Origin: an uncultured bacterium
Lineage (GTDB): Bacteria > Verrucomicrobiota > Lentisphaeria > Victivallales > UBA1829
DNA: 52,079 nt
Assembly: GCA_949290385.1 (NCBI GenBank)
Contig: CASERY010000158.1
Location: 1 to 52,079 of the forward strand
Direction: 5' to 3'
Shown in pieces: positions 1-10,130 of the stretch. Position 1 is the first letter of the stretch. The number at the start of each line of letters is the position of its first letter. The position numbers and the translations under genes were made by a program. The notes under the pieces were generated by a model that saw only the letters and a list, made by a program, of their open reading frames with translations, was not told where the DNA came from and ran no database searches.

Positions 1-633
1 AGCGATCAGCTTCCCGAATTTCCAGAACCGTTTGATTTCGGGGATCGGACACTCCTTCATGCAGAGCATCTTGAAAAGGAACAAACTGTTGTTGCATATG
101 CGATTCCCGGCATTCCGGAAAATTCTCCGGACCGCTTTGCACTCACCCTGCTTTCCAGAGTGATGGGTTCCGGCATGTCGTCACGTCTCTTCCGCACTAT
201 CCGGGAAGAAAGGGGCCTCGCCTATTATGCAGGGATGTTCAACAGTCCTCAGATCGGAAGCGGCCTGATGGTTTTCTATGCAGGAACCCAGGCGGAATCC
301 GCTGAACAGGTTGCAGAACTCATCGAAAAAGAACGGAAAAAAATGGCGGAAGAAGGCCTGACTCAGGAAGAATTCGATTCTGCCAAAGCTTAGATTCTTT
401 TCCAGCTTGAAGATGCCAAACAGGATGGATCTCTGCTCTGCGCCCAGGCCGCCTTGGCGGAATACTTTGGTCTCGGCTGTTCAGAAACGGATAGGAAAAT
501 TAAAGCCATCCGTGAGCTCACCCTTGAACAAGTCAATCGGACGGCTGCAAGACTCTTTTCCACACACGTCCGGGCACTCTGCATTGTTTCTCCTGAAAAA
601 GAAGTGAAATTTCCTGATTTTTCACAAAAGTAA
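1..633 (+). CDS. M16-family zinc peptidase (C-terminal part, 5' truncated by window edge)
   Basis: The reading frame is open from base 1 and ends in TAA at 631-633, so the first part of the gene lies outside the window. The visible part matches the inactive C-terminal half of M16 (pitrilysin/processing-peptidase-like) proteins: a core with GSGMSSRLF and a following REERGLAYY segment, which are typical of the C domain. The HxxEH zinc motif would be in the missing N-terminal half. An in-frame TAG (391-393, codon 131) falls in a helix reading DSAKA-X-ILFQLEDAK. M16 relatives commonly have AKxQL-type helices there, so glutamine fits well. After the TAG the frame continues with a normal M16 C-terminal helix and strand. 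Family confidence is good; substrate unknown. Confidence 0.8.
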
Positions 634-721
634 ATTGAAATCTTTGCATTTCGTTTTAATTTATAGTCAGATACGGGGATTCCCGCAACATATTTTGATG
701 CTTTTCTGCGGGACTCCAATG

Positions 722-739
722 TGTCATAAAGTTATGACA
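722..739. promoter_or_regulatory. Perfect 8-bp inverted repeat, operator-like
   Basis: TGTCATAA and TTATGACA are perfect inverted arms separated by 2 bp, 45 bp upstream of the LysM lipoprotein start. The size and spacing look like a dimeric repressor or activator site, but no cognate regulator can be named. Confidence 0.4.
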
Positions 740-783
740 GAAAAAATCAACAACAGACGTTTTCAAATAGATGGAGGTTTATT

Positions 784-2091
784 GTGAAGGATGAGAATTT
801 GATGCCTTTGTCAGGCAAACTGCTGCCCAAGGTATTTGTGTTTGCACTGCTTCTTGCTGCAGGCGGCTGCATGAGCGATTCAGACTTTATGCCCGGCGAC
901 GCCTATATTCCTCCTGCCTCCGGGAATACACAAGATTACGCAGAAAACCCAATGGATGTGGGCTCAGAAACGGACTTCACCAGTCCAGTCTTAGACCCGT
1001 TTGATCCCTATGATCCCAACTATGGAAGCAGTGAGACAGACACAGACAATATGTCTGACCTTTCCAGCAGCAATGAGGATGAAAGTGAAGTTCTGATTGT
1101 TGAGGAAGAAGAATCTTCAGATGAAACTTCAGTTCCAGAAACCGCTCAGTCAGAGGAAAAAAGTTCCAGCGAACTGAAACCTACGGATTCTGCCTCCGAC
1201 AAAACCACCTCATCAACCAATTCAGCCGAAGAAAAAAAGACTCAGACAGTCAGCTCTTCCAACGGCAGCAATCCCCAGAATAATACACAGAATCTGCAGA
1301 CATATACAGTCCAGAAGGGCGACAGCCTTTCCGGAATCGCGGCCATGTATGGGATTACAGTTTCTGAAATTGCAGAGTTGAACGGAATTGCAGACAAGAA
1401 CAAGATCCGGGCAGGCCAGGTATTGAAAATCCCCGCAAATGCCAATAAAGATCACGCGAAACAGCAGAAAGAAAAAATTGCAAACGGTGAACTTTATATT
1501 GTGAAAGCCGGAGATTCTTTAAGCGTCATCGCTCAGAAATTCGGTGTAAAAACTGCAGATCTTGCGGCCGCAAATAAACTGGATCCAGCAAAGCCCATCT
1601 ATGTAGGACAGAAACTGGTCATCCCGGCAGGCGGCAAAAAAGTTTCCTCTGCTTCTTCATCCTCTCTTCCGGAAAAAACCAAGAAGCAAGATAAAGCGAC
1701 TCCGTCAGCAACTGCCTCAAAAACCAGTGCTCAGCCTAAGACTGAGCCTAAACAGGAAAAATCAGCCGCCGCTGCCTCCACCACCACAACAACAGCACCA
1801 GCTGCAACGAGCAGTAAGGCAGCGTCTGCGGAAGATGCCGCAAATCAGGATTTGGAAGAACTTCTCCCTGGAATCAGCAGTCCAGATGCTTCAGCCAGTC
1901 AGCCGACCAGCAGTACTTCTCTGAATGACGATTCCAATGTACTTCCTATTGTTATTGATCGTGACATGACGCTGGAAGAAATTGCCGAAGGATTTGGCCG
2001 TTCTCTTGACGATGTCAAAAGATTGAATCCTCAGTACAAACCTGGGGAAAAAATCAAAAGTCAGACGACTATTATTCTCCCGTTTTTCTAA
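784..2091 (+). CDS. LysM-repeat lipoprotein
   Basis: The protein is 435 aa and probably an outer-membrane or periplasmic peptidoglycan-binding lipoprotein. The start is GTG, placed 7 bp after a strong GGAGG. The N-terminus has a hydrophobic segment (FVFALLLAAGG) followed by a Cys at residue 29, a plausible lipobox. A long Ser/Thr/Glu-rich linker leads to two good LysM domains (about residues 175-219, beginning YTVQKGDSLSGIA, and 237-280, beginning YIVKAGDSLSVIA). A second Ala/Ser/Thr-rich linker follows, then a third degenerate LysM (about 389-435). There is no catalytic domain, so it is likely a structural or cell-wall anchoring protein. It stands alone between the M16 gene and a strong terminator. 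No in-frame TAG. Confidence 0.85.
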   Translation: MKDENLMPLSGKLLPKVFVFALLLAAGGCMSDSDFMPGDAYIPPASGNTQDYAENPMDVGSETDFTSPVLDPFDPYDPNYGSSETDTDNMSDLSSSNEDESEVLIVEEEESSDETSVPETAQSEEKSSSELKPTDSASDKTTSSTNSAEEKKTQTVSSSNGSNPQNNTQNLQTYTVQKGDSLSGIAAMYGITVSEIAELNGIADKNKIRAGQVLKIPANANKDHAKQQKEKIANGELYIVKAGDSLSVIAQKFGVKTADLAAANKLDPAKPIYVGQKLVIPAGGKKVSSASSSSLPEKTKKQDKATPSATASKTSAQPKTEPKQEKSAAAASTTTTTAPAATSSKAASAEDAANQDLEELLPGISSPDASASQPTSSTSLNDDSNVLPIVIDRDMTLEEIAEGFGRSLDDVKRLNPQYKPGEKIKSQTTIILPFF

Positions 2092-2160
2092 TTTCGTAAT
2101 ATTTGTCTGACAGTTTTTCCTGATCAGGAGGAATTGAATTCAATCTGACTTGGAAAAAAT

Positions 2161-2204
2161 GCGCTGTTCGGAATTCTCTGAGAAACGAACAGCGCTTTTC
2201 TTTT
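2161..2204 (+). terminator. Rho-independent terminator after LysM gene
   Basis: A 10-bp perfect stem, GCGCTGTTCG with CGAACAGCGC, is followed by TTTTCTTTT. It lies about 70 bp after the LysM stop codon. Confidence 0.9.
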
Positions 2205-2346
2205 CAAGTGGAAATACTGCTCAGCAGATAGAAATTATCCTATAGATCCGTTTCAGAAACAGATCGTCTGATTTTCAGCTTCGAATACAGTTTTTCTGTA
2301 AGAGATTTCACTTTCTTTTGTAAAAACAGGACAGTCACTGCAAGCT

Positions 2347-4563
2347 ATGCCAGGATTCTCTTCCTACTTCTTCTCCATAAAAAATTTAATTTTCCTTCTA
2401 AGCGGAAGTCTTTTCCTTTTCTTCCTGCGGGTTCAGGAAATCATTTCATCCTTTTTCCTTCATGATGAAGGGGCATGGGCTTTTTTCTGTGGAATTCCAC
2501 TTCTTTGCTTGGCATTGGGCCTTTTTTCCGGCAGACTCAATACCGCAGGGGCTTTACCTTCTGGTCAGACTGGTCAGCAGGAAGAAAAATCCGGGACATG
2601 CCACAGACAGTAGAACGGTTTCACAACCGTCCCGGGAAAAACATGCAGAGAAGGACATTTTCTATGGATTACAGGCTTTCTTCTGCTGACGGATTCAGCC
2701 GCTGTACATGCACAAACTCTTCAATATGGATGGCCCGTTTTCGGCCTCTTCTGCGCCGCATGTCTGGGAACCGGATTTTTTTTCAAATCTTTTTATGAAC
2801 CATTCCCGGGGAAATTTCTTTCGTCAAAACTGCTGCCGCCCACAGCACTGGGAATTGCTTTCTTTGCGCTTGCAACTTATTGGTTCCCCGAATACTGTCG
2901 TCGTTTCATCCATATTCTTCCTTTAATCCTGTTTGCTTTTGGTTGTTTTGTCTTTCGGCATGACCTGATCCGTCGGAAACGGGTCTGCATGCTTTATGCA
3001 GGTCTTTTTATTCTTTTGCTCTTCCAGCTGTCCAACTACCCGCAGCCTGCAAACGGCATATTTACAGAGATCCCGATTTATCTGAACGGACGCACTCTGA
3101 AATTCCATGAAACCGCTGACAACCGTCTGGAAGTCTACAGAGACAGCATCTACATGGGAACGATTGAATCGTGGCAGGAAATTTTTCAAAGGATTCCTGA
3201 AACTGCGGCCCTTCTGGCAGAACTTTCTCCGGAACGAGAAAATACAGTTCTTTTAATTGCACCGGAATACACTTCCGCCATTGGACCGTTTTCCATGATA
3301 AAAAACCTGGGACAGCTGCAGTTCCCAATTTTTTCTGAAAAAATGTTGCCTGTAGTCAATGGTCATTTTTATGAAACGGCTTCTTCCGAAAATGAAAAAC
3401 TGTCCATTGCGTTCATGGCGCCATCCCGGTATTTCAGCCGCAGCTAGTTTGAGCGGAAGGATCTGATCCTGATAGATATGCCATATCCAGACAACCGTGC
3501 CAGGAACTATTATTTCACACAGGAATATTTTCTCCGCTGCCGGGAAATGCTTCTGGATCACGGAATTCTTGCCCTGATTCTGCCTCAGGACAACGGACTC
3601 ACGTTAAAAGAACAATTTCAAGCAGAAAGCATTCTGGAATCGACCTTGAAGAGTGTTTTTCCCCATGTTCTGCGTCTGGAGGGCAAGCATTCAATCCTTC
3701 TGGCATCGGAAAGGACAGATTTGACAGCAGATTCGGAAAAACTTGATGAACGGGCAAAGTCCGTCGGACTTTATCCGACAGCATTGCTTCCGGATAATCT
3801 TCTCTCCGCGGTTCTCCCTATTTTTGCCGCCAGGAAAAATGATCTCTCCAAAGATTTTCCGCAGCAGGAAATGCCCATAAATACCGTTCAAAATCAAGCC
3901 TTAAGTCATATGATTGCATCCATTCGTGAATCGAACAGCTCTCTGCAACAACAGTGGCCTGTCCGTATTTTTTCCAAAATCCCCACCGCAGCAGGTGCAG
4001 GATTAACGCTGTTGTTTCTTATTTATCTGCTTATGCGCTATTTTATTTCCGGAAAAGCGATTCATAAGAATCTTTTCCGGGCTTTTGAAAACGGTTTCTT
4101 CTCCGGAGGCATTCTTCTTTTTGTCCTGACACAGCTCAGATATTATGACTCCGCCCGGGAAACAGGTTCTCCGGAATTTCTGACGGCTGTTTTTTGCCTG
4201 TCCCTCTGTTTTTTTGCAATGCGCAGGCTATCTGAACGGCGTTTTCTTTCGCCCTGCATAGCTGCGGTTCTCTTCTTCCTGATTTACCGGAATGGACTGA
4301 ACTTGGTTTATCCTGTTCTCCTGTTAATTTTCAGTGCCTTGGGCGTATGCTCCATGCAAAACTGTTTTGAAAGGACCATTCATTCTGGAAGGGATCTCTT
4401 TTTGATTGGCCGTTATACGGTTCTGGGACTCGCGGTTTCTCTGTTGATTTTTCCTGTATTTCTGGCCTTTCAGAACGGCATCTGGGTCTGGGTTGGAATA
4501 TTGATGCTGATCCGGATTTCCCATGCACGTGCCGTATCCTTTTTCCCCAAACAGCTTCGCTGA
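2347..4563 (+). CDS. Polytopic membrane protein with spermidine/spermine-synthase-like domain
   Basis: Read with TAG as sense, this is one 738-aa protein. Two in-frame TAGs occur, at 2611-2613 (codon 89) and 3445-3447 (codon 367), and all three open pieces share one frame. The N-terminal third holds several hydrophobic segments. The middle is soluble and contains a methyltransferase-fold stretch with DLILIDMPYPDN just after the second TAG, then a YFTQEYFLRCREMLLDHGIL segment as in SpeE-like proteins. The C-terminal third has about six membrane segments. Related fused membrane aminopropyltransferase-like proteins are common in bacteria, but catalysis is not shown here. The start ATG at 2347 lacks a clear Shine-Dalgarno sequence, so the N-terminus is uncertain. 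Confidence 0.65.
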
Positions 4564-5088
4564 ATTCCATGCTGAAAATCCAGAAGCTGTAAAAATCGGA
4601 TTTTTCCGGCAGGAAATATTACAGACTTCAATAACTTTCTTTAAAAGACTTTCCTGTAGGACTCTTTTTGAAACATTGCAAGGATCCTTTCCAGATTTTC
4701 CTTCAATTCTCTCAATATCTCACCTACTTTTTGTTTTCCTCGGTCAACTCTATCCCTTGAAATACGGTATTCTGATGCAGTTTCCCCTGTAAGTTGATTG
4801 TTTTATGAAAGACTCTTACAGAGTAAAAATTGTTGGAGTCACGGGTAATGACTACATTGCAAGCAGCTTGTTTTATAAAAAAAACTCTCCGAACATAAAA
4901 CAGGCTCTCAGGCATGCAACTAAAGTTTTTCCGAAAAAACAATGACAGAGAGAGGTTGATTGTCTTCTGTTCACACTTCAAATGGTAGAACATGGAGATT
5001 TTATTTTCAGAGACTTGACAAATGGATCCGTTCGATTATAATTATACTTAACATGATATTTTTTATATAACAAAAAGTATAACAAAAA
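4564..5088. other. Intergenic region with a single recognisable promoter
   Basis: About 525 bases contain no convincing gene on either strand, even with TAG read as sense. The only clear signal is the promoter at 5015-5042. The remainder is AT-rich. Confidence 0.6.
5015..5042 (+). promoter_or_regulatory. Consensus sigma-70 type promoter for the regulator gene
   Basis: TTGACA (5015-5020) and TATAAT (5037-5042) are both perfect consensus hexamers with a 16-bp spacer. The start codon of the GntR/LacI-type regulator lies 46 bp downstream. Confidence 0.75.
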
Positions 5089-6174
5089 ATGTCCGCAACC
5101 AAAACCGATAAAATTCTTGGGGAAGTCCTCAGCGAACTTTCTGCGGGGAAATTTGGAATTCCGGGAGACCGCTTTATAACAACACGCGATCTGGCATTCC
5201 GCAAAACGATTTCCCTGAAAACGGCGTTTCATGTTATTGAAGGACTTCGCGACGCCGGGGTCATCCGCAAAAAAGGCAGAGATTACAGAATCATCCGCCT
5301 CACGCCCCCTCAGAGCAGAGAAAACAGCAGAATGCTTCTCGGTTTTCTGGCGACCTACCTGGAAAGTCCTTATTTTGCAAAACTGGCATGTCATGCAGAA
5401 GAATTTGCACACTCCATCGGAGCAAGTCTTATCATTGCCTCAAGCAATTACGATTTTAAGAAGGAGTGCGAACGACTGAAAATGTTCTGTCGGCAAGGGG
5501 TTTCCGGAATCATGATCTGCCCCTGGGCTTCCACACCGGAAGAGGAACAGTTTTACAATACGCTTGATGTGCCTTATGTCATGCTCGGCCGCAGACTCAA
5601 AACCCTGGAATGTGATACCGTCCTCGTAAACAGCCAGAAGGCTGCACAGGAAATGGCGGAACATCTTGTGAGTCAGGGAATCCGTGAATTTGCCTATATC
5701 GGACAGGCAGGCAAACAGAACGACCAGCGTCTGCTGGGATTTCGTGCAGGCCTGCTTGAACATGGATTTTTTCTCCCGGATGAACGAATTATTCAGCTGG
5801 ATTACAACTCTCCGGCAAAGTGCCGGGCAGGCATTGCTGGACTGCTCAGGAAAAAACGCAATGGACGACTTGGAATTTTCTGTTACCATGATTTGTTTGC
5901 CACGCGGGCAGTAAACCTTTGCCACGAACTGGGCATTTCTGTTCCGGAAGATGTAGCTGTTGCCGGATTTGATGATCTTCCGGTGGCCTCAGAAATCTAT
6001 CCTCCACTGACTACGGTATCGTATCCGGTACGGGACATTGCACGTATTGCATTTGAAACGCTGTACACACGCATCAAATTCCATACACTCGATACCGGAA
6101 TCTGCCGTTATCTGGATTCCAGACTGGTTATCCGGAAAAGCACGGTCATTCAGGATAGAGACATCAAGATGTAA
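5089..6174 (+). CDS. GntR-type HTH / LacI-type sensor transcriptional regulator
   Basis: A 361-aa regulator. Residues 1-70 form a winged-helix GntR-like DNA-binding domain (FITTRDLAFRKTISLKTAF, then the wing region GVIRKKGRDYRII). From about residue 80 there is a periplasmic-binding-protein-like sensor of the LacI/GalR type, with recognisable segments such as VSGIMICPWAS, YAYIGQ-like IREFAYIGQAG, and the C-terminal VAVAGFDDLPVASEIYPPLTTVSYP, which is the classic LacI-family signature. It most likely binds a sugar and controls the downstream catabolic genes. It has a strong consensus promoter but only an A-rich stretch, not a Shine-Dalgarno sequence, before ATG. Confidence 0.85.
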   Translation: MSATKTDKILGEVLSELSAGKFGIPGDRFITTRDLAFRKTISLKTAFHVIEGLRDAGVIRKKGRDYRIIRLTPPQSRENSRMLLGFLATYLESPYFAKLACHAEEFAHSIGASLIIASSNYDFKKECERLKMFCRQGVSGIMICPWASTPEEEQFYNTLDVPYVMLGRRLKTLECDTVLVNSQKAAQEMAEHLVSQGIREFAYIGQAGKQNDQRLLGFRAGLLEHGFFLPDERIIQLDYNSPAKCRAGIAGLLRKKRNGRLGIFCYHDLFATRAVNLCHELGISVPEDVAVAGFDDLPVASEIYPPLTTVSYPVRDIARIAFETLYTRIKFHTLDTGICRYLDSRLVIRKSTVIQDRDIKM

Positions 6175-6387
6175 TATACAGGAGGAGGGAAAATCTGAGA
6201 CTCAGCATTTTCAAAATTCAGCAGAAAGTCTCCGGTAAATCAAAACCGCTTTTCAAAAGATCAAAATAAGAAAAGGATGGAATAAAACACCGAGACTCTC
6301 CAGACATCTCCATTTTCCAGGTTATCAGCAATTTTTTATAAACAGGATTTCCTTAAACAGCAGAACTAAAACAAGGACAAGAGACAC

Positions 6388-7419
6388 ATGGCTATTACAC
6401 AGACGGCAGTCAGCTACTACGGGTTCAATTATGTTGAACATGCCGAGCGCGACTTTCAGGAAATGCTTGATCACGGATGTACAACCGTGATTCTTGCAGT
6501 CACAGAATTTGATTTCGACTTCTGGCGTCCGAATATCGTAAAAATCACTCAGAAGGCGCACGAAATGGGACTCCGTGTCCTGCTGGATACCTGGGGAATC
6601 GGCAAATACTTTGGAGGAGAACAGACCAGTCTCTTCCTTCAGAACAATATTGAAAACCGCCAGGTCTCTGCTCTGACAGGAGAAAAACTTCCGTATGCGT
6701 GTTTCAACACACAGTCTTTCCGGGATTATTTTAAAAGGATCTGTCTGACTCTTACCCGGGAAGCCGGAGCCGACGGATTCTTCTGGGATGAACCCCATTA
6801 CGCGTTTCCAAAATCCTACGCTTCCATCACGGGAGGCGCCGGGGAGGACTGGACATGCCGATGCCCTGTCTGCATGAAAAAATTCAAGGACTACTATGGC
6901 TATGACATGCCCAAAGTCATGAATGACGATGTCAAGCAGTTCCGCTGGCGCGAAGCCCTCTTTATTCTGGAGGATACCTCCCGCTGCATCAAGGAAATCA
7001 ATCCGAAACTTGAAATCACATGCTGTGTTCACGCCACACTGAACTCTTATTACGTTACAGAATACCGCGGATACGACAACTGGGATATGGTGGCGGCATC
7101 CCCCTATTTTGATGTCTTTTCCACAACGATTATTGCCTGGGATCTCCCCCGCCCCTTCTTTGAAAGCATTACAAAACGCACGGTTGAAATGGCAAAGAAA
7201 TACGGGAAAAAATCCGAGCGCTGGCTCATGGGCTACTACAAACAGCCCGCAGACTTTAAACAGATTGACGAAATTGTTGATCTCTACGATTCTCTGGGGG
7301 TAGACCGGATCGCCGCATGGACCTACCGCGGAGGCTATGGAACAGTCCTTGCTGCTCCGGATGCGCTTAAACTCTGGGATCGGATTGGAGAAAACTATAA
7401 ACGTATTCTTAAAAAGTAA
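6388..7419 (+). CDS. Putative TIM-barrel glycoside hydrolase
   Basis: A 343-aa cytoplasmic protein with no signal peptide. The pattern of the sequence (VILAVTEFDFDFW, LRVLLDTWGIG, ADGFFWDEPHY, DVFSTTIIAWD, RIAAWTYRGGYG) is that of a beta/alpha-barrel carbohydrate-active enzyme. The DGFFWDEPH segment could carry an acidic catalytic residue. A CRCPVCMKKFKDYYG cysteine segment resembles that in GH42-like barrel enzymes. I cannot name a GH family. It is the first structural gene after the sugar-type regulator and has a good AAGGACA ribosome site. No in-frame TAG. Confidence 0.6.
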   Translation: MAITQTAVSYYGFNYVEHAERDFQEMLDHGCTTVILAVTEFDFDFWRPNIVKITQKAHEMGLRVLLDTWGIGKYFGGEQTSLFLQNNIENRQVSALTGEKLPYACFNTQSFRDYFKRICLTLTREAGADGFFWDEPHYAFPKSYASITGGAGEDWTCRCPVCMKKFKDYYGYDMPKVMNDDVKQFRWREALFILEDTSRCIKEINPKLEITCCVHATLNSYYVTEYRGYDNWDMVAASPYFDVFSTTIIAWDLPRPFFESITKRTVEMAKKYGKKSERWLMGYYKQPADFKQIDEIVDLYDSLGVDRIAAWTYRGGYGTVLAAPDALKLWDRIGENYKRILKK

Positions 7420-7742
7420 AAATTTTCCAGCATGCACTGTCTCTCTTTCTCGCTGTAAAAGGAATGAAACCACGCACAAAAGGATGAAAACAGAAAAACA
7501 TCTTTAGTTCAGCAGCAAACAGACTGGCTGAGCAACTCAGGAAGCGCCCCCCTCCCGAGTTCACCGTGGAACTTCACCATCCGGAAAACAAGAGAACATG
7601 GCAGAATAACAGGGAAAAAATACAGAGAAAATATTTTACAGGTATTCCAGAATCCCTTCCCTTTGTAAAAGGAATTCTGGGAATGCTGACAAAATGTTCC
7701 GCAGCAACGGAATAAATTCATGAAAAGGAAAGGATTTCCAAG
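7420..7742 (+). other. Intergenic region with stable hairpin (7647-7680)
   Basis: No gene is seen. Bases 7647-7658 and 7669-7680 form a 12-bp stem with one mismatch and a 10-nt loop, without a T-tract. This suggests an mRNA-stability or processing hairpin within the sugar operon rather than a terminator. Confidence 0.45.
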
Positions 7743-8501
7743 ATGTCTGAACTCAATGATTTCGGTTATGTCGAAAAAGCATTTGCCAACATCCGCGAGG
7801 TCGTCGAAAAACAGGGCGGAAACATCCATAAGGCCGCATCCATGATGGCGGACGCTATCTGCAATGACAAGCTCATCAATGTCTATGCAGGCGGCGGACA
7901 TACCACACTGGCCATGGGAGAAATGTTCTTCCGCGCCGGCGGACTTGCCAATATCAACCCGATTATGGAAACGGCGCTTTCCGTATTCAACCAGGCACTG
8001 AAATATCTTGAGCTTGAACGCACCGTCAATTTTGGCGCATCCATTGTAAAATACTATGACCTGCAGAAGGACGATCTTCTTATTATCTTCCACAATATCG
8101 GCATTAATCCTGCCACAATCGATGCAGCCATGGAAGCCAAAAAGCGCGGAGTAAAAATTATTGCCGTGGCAAGTTCATACTGGCAGAAGGAAATGCCGGC
8201 AGACCATTTTATCCGTCATCCGTCCGGAAAAAACCTTTTTGACTTTGCGGATGTCTGCATTGACGACTACAATCCGGTCGGCGACGCCATTGTGAACGTG
8301 CCCGGACTGGATACACCCATCGGTCCAGTTTCCAACGTTGTGGATTTCACGATCGCACACCTGCTGGAAATTGAAACAGTCCGGATCTGTATTGAACGCG
8401 GAGTTGTTCCGCCCGTCTGGAACAGCGCCAACACACCGGGAGGAGACGAGAAAAATGCCGCCTTCCTGAAAAAATACAAACCTCTGGTCAAGAATCTGTA
8501 A
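7743..8501 (+). CDS. SIS-domain sugar-phosphate protein (UPF0309-like)
   Basis: A 252-aa SIS (sugar isomerase) domain protein. The phosphosugar-binding elements are visible: INVYAGGGHTTLAMGEMFF near the N-terminus, LIIFHNIGINPATIDAA and VKIIAVASSYW in the Rossmann-like core. The length and the C-terminal part resemble the UPF0309 group, whose members sit in amino-sugar and phosphosugar gene clusters. It probably isomerises or senses a phosphosugar produced by the neighbouring hydrolases. It has a clean AAAGGA ribosome site and is 4 bp upstream of the next gene. Confidence 0.75.
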   Translation: MSELNDFGYVEKAFANIREVVEKQGGNIHKAASMMADAICNDKLINVYAGGGHTTLAMGEMFFRAGGLANINPIMETALSVFNQALKYLELERTVNFGASIVKYYDLQKDDLLIIFHNIGINPATIDAAMEAKKRGVKIIAVASSYWQKEMPADHFIRHPSGKNLFDFADVCIDDYNPVGDAIVNVPGLDTPIGPVSNVVDFTIAHLLEIETVRICIERGVVPPVWNSANTPGGDEKNAAFLKKYKPLVKNL

Positions 8502-8505
8502 CTTT

Positions 8506-9363
8506 ATGAAAAAATCCGTTGCAGAATTTCCTCTCGCTCACTTTGAGGAACTGATTCCACTGCTCATGCGCTGTTTTCCAGCATTCTGGGGCCCGCGGCT
8601 CGCACGGGGAGTTCATTCGTTTCCCTACGATCTCAAGCTCTTCTGCATGGAACTGGATGGACAGCGTATGGGAACTGCAGGTATCCATGAATATCCGTTT
8701 CTGTTCCATGGAGCGGCGGTTTCCTGCGGCGGACTTTGTGACGTTGGAATAGATCCGGATTTCCGAGGACATGGGTATGCGGGATTCCTGCAGGAATTTG
8801 CCCTGGCATACTGTAGAAACCATTATCCGCATTATCCTCTGGTTCCGCTTTATACGGACAAGCCAGCCGTTTATAAATCACACGGCTGGCAGCTCTATGA
8901 GCCGGATCGGCTTCTGGAAATACGGGCAGAGGATTTTCCGAAATCCCGGGCATTCTGTCTGAATGTTCCGGAAGAGTCTATGGACTGTCTCCGGATGAAG
9001 CGCAGGCCCCAGTCCCGGGATGAGGAAATCATGCACGCCATTCAATGTATTTATGCACAGGGAATTCTCTTCAACGGCAAATGTCTGCGTTCCGCCGAGA
9101 CCTGGCGGGAACTGTTTTCCAACCCAGAACATGAATGGGTTCTGGAAAACCAGACCTATTTTCTGTACCGGGGTCCCCGCCTTCTGGAGGCATATTCAAC
9201 CATACCCGACCATCCGTCTGGCAGGTTTATCCCGGCTCAGGGAGGATATGGTTCCAATAAAATCATGCTCAATCTTCAGAGGTCCGCCGAGGACCGCATG
9301 GACCAGCTTGAGGAAACGATAGAGCGCAAAGCGCTGTTTTTCCCCATTGCAGATACTTTTTAA
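8506..9363 (+). CDS. GNAT-family N-acetyltransferase
   Basis: A 285-aa protein. The acetyl-CoA-binding motif A is clear at about residues 78-100: GLCDVGIDPDFRGHGYAGFL, with the R-G-H-G-Y-A pyrophosphate loop. The length exceeds a single GNAT fold, so a second degenerate domain may follow, as in Eis-like proteins. It lies 4 bp after the SIS gene and is thus translationally linked. Acceptor substrate unknown; an amino sugar is plausible from context only. Confidence 0.75.
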   Translation: MKKSVAEFPLAHFEELIPLLMRCFPAFWGPRLARGVHSFPYDLKLFCMELDGQRMGTAGIHEYPFLFHGAAVSCGGLCDVGIDPDFRGHGYAGFLQEFALAYCRNHYPHYPLVPLYTDKPAVYKSHGWQLYEPDRLLEIRAEDFPKSRAFCLNVPEESMDCLRMKRRPQSRDEEIMHAIQCIYAQGILFNGKCLRSAETWRELFSNPEHEWVLENQTYFLYRGPRLLEAYSTIPDHPSGRFIPAQGGYGSNKIMLNLQRSAEDRMDQLEETIERKALFFPIADTF

Positions 9364-9387
9364 AAGACTAAATCAAAAGGATAACAA

Positions 9388-10128
9388 ATGAAAATCAAGG
9401 AAATGAACGAAGCCCTGCAATGGCTTCGCAGCAAGTATGCAGTCAAAGCAGATGGCACACTTGAAGCTGCCGCAGACGGCAGTTTCGGTGCAGATGCAGA
9501 ACTCAAACTTGAAAACGGTACTGGCGTAAAACTTCTCCCCTGGAGACCTGAACGACGCTTTGTTGAACTCAAAAAACTCGTTGACAGCAAAACCCTTGAA
9601 AACGTATCCACCCTCCGTTTCGCAGCAATGAGCCATGACAAACCCCTGGAAAAACTGCTCTATCGGGAACTTGATCTCTGCGAATTCCTCGGAGAATCTC
9701 CGATTGTTTCCGCCTTTGCCGTCTCAAATGGCAGTACAGCCAACGTCCTTGCAAAACTTAAAGATGATAAAAGCTGCAGCATTGAATGCTCCGCCGCCCT
9801 CCCCGCAGGCACCATGGAAATGGACCGCCATGAAATCATTGCCCGGCGCGGTATTGCCTGTGACCGGACCGTCGATACTCAAGTGCCCCAGTCCTCCATC
9901 TATCAGTTTACCGAAAACGAGGAAAAGCGCTATACAGATACCGATACAGAACTCTTTGGTTTCGAAAACGAAGAAGTTCTTCTGATCCGTGCTGCATTTG
10001 AAGTTCTTCAGCATCCGGAACTCGCGGCACTCTGGAATCAGACGGATGCACGGCTTGTCAAAATGACAAAAGCCGTCCTCGAAAGTGAGAAAAATGGAAA
10101 ACCTGCAGTCTTTGCGGAGGAGAAATAA
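9388..10128 (+). CDS. Hypothetical protein in sugar operon
   Basis: A 246-aa soluble protein that I do not recognise. It has alternating strands and helices, no signal peptide and no membrane segment. A good ribosome site (AAAGGATAAC) precedes the ATG, and the stop is 2 bp before the start of the Gfo/Idh/MocA gene, so the two are probably co-translated. Codon use is like that of its neighbours. Its position suggests it supports the oxidoreductase, but no function can be assigned. Confidence 0.7.
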   Translation: MKIKEMNEALQWLRSKYAVKADGTLEAAADGSFGADAELKLENGTGVKLLPWRPERRFVELKKLVDSKTLENVSTLRFAAMSHDKPLEKLLYRELDLCEFLGESPIVSAFAVSNGSTANVLAKLKDDKSCSIECSAALPAGTMEMDRHEIIARRGIACDRTVDTQVPQSSIYQFTENEEKRYTDTDTELFGFENEEVLLIRAAFEVLQHPELAALWNQTDARLVKMTKAVLESEKNGKPAVFAEEK

Positions 10129-10130
10129 TC

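Noticed and set aside
6325-7479. Long open frame (384 aa) on the minus strand
   Set aside because: It lies fully opposite the TIM-barrel hydrolase gene, has a low-complexity shadow composition and no family resemblance.
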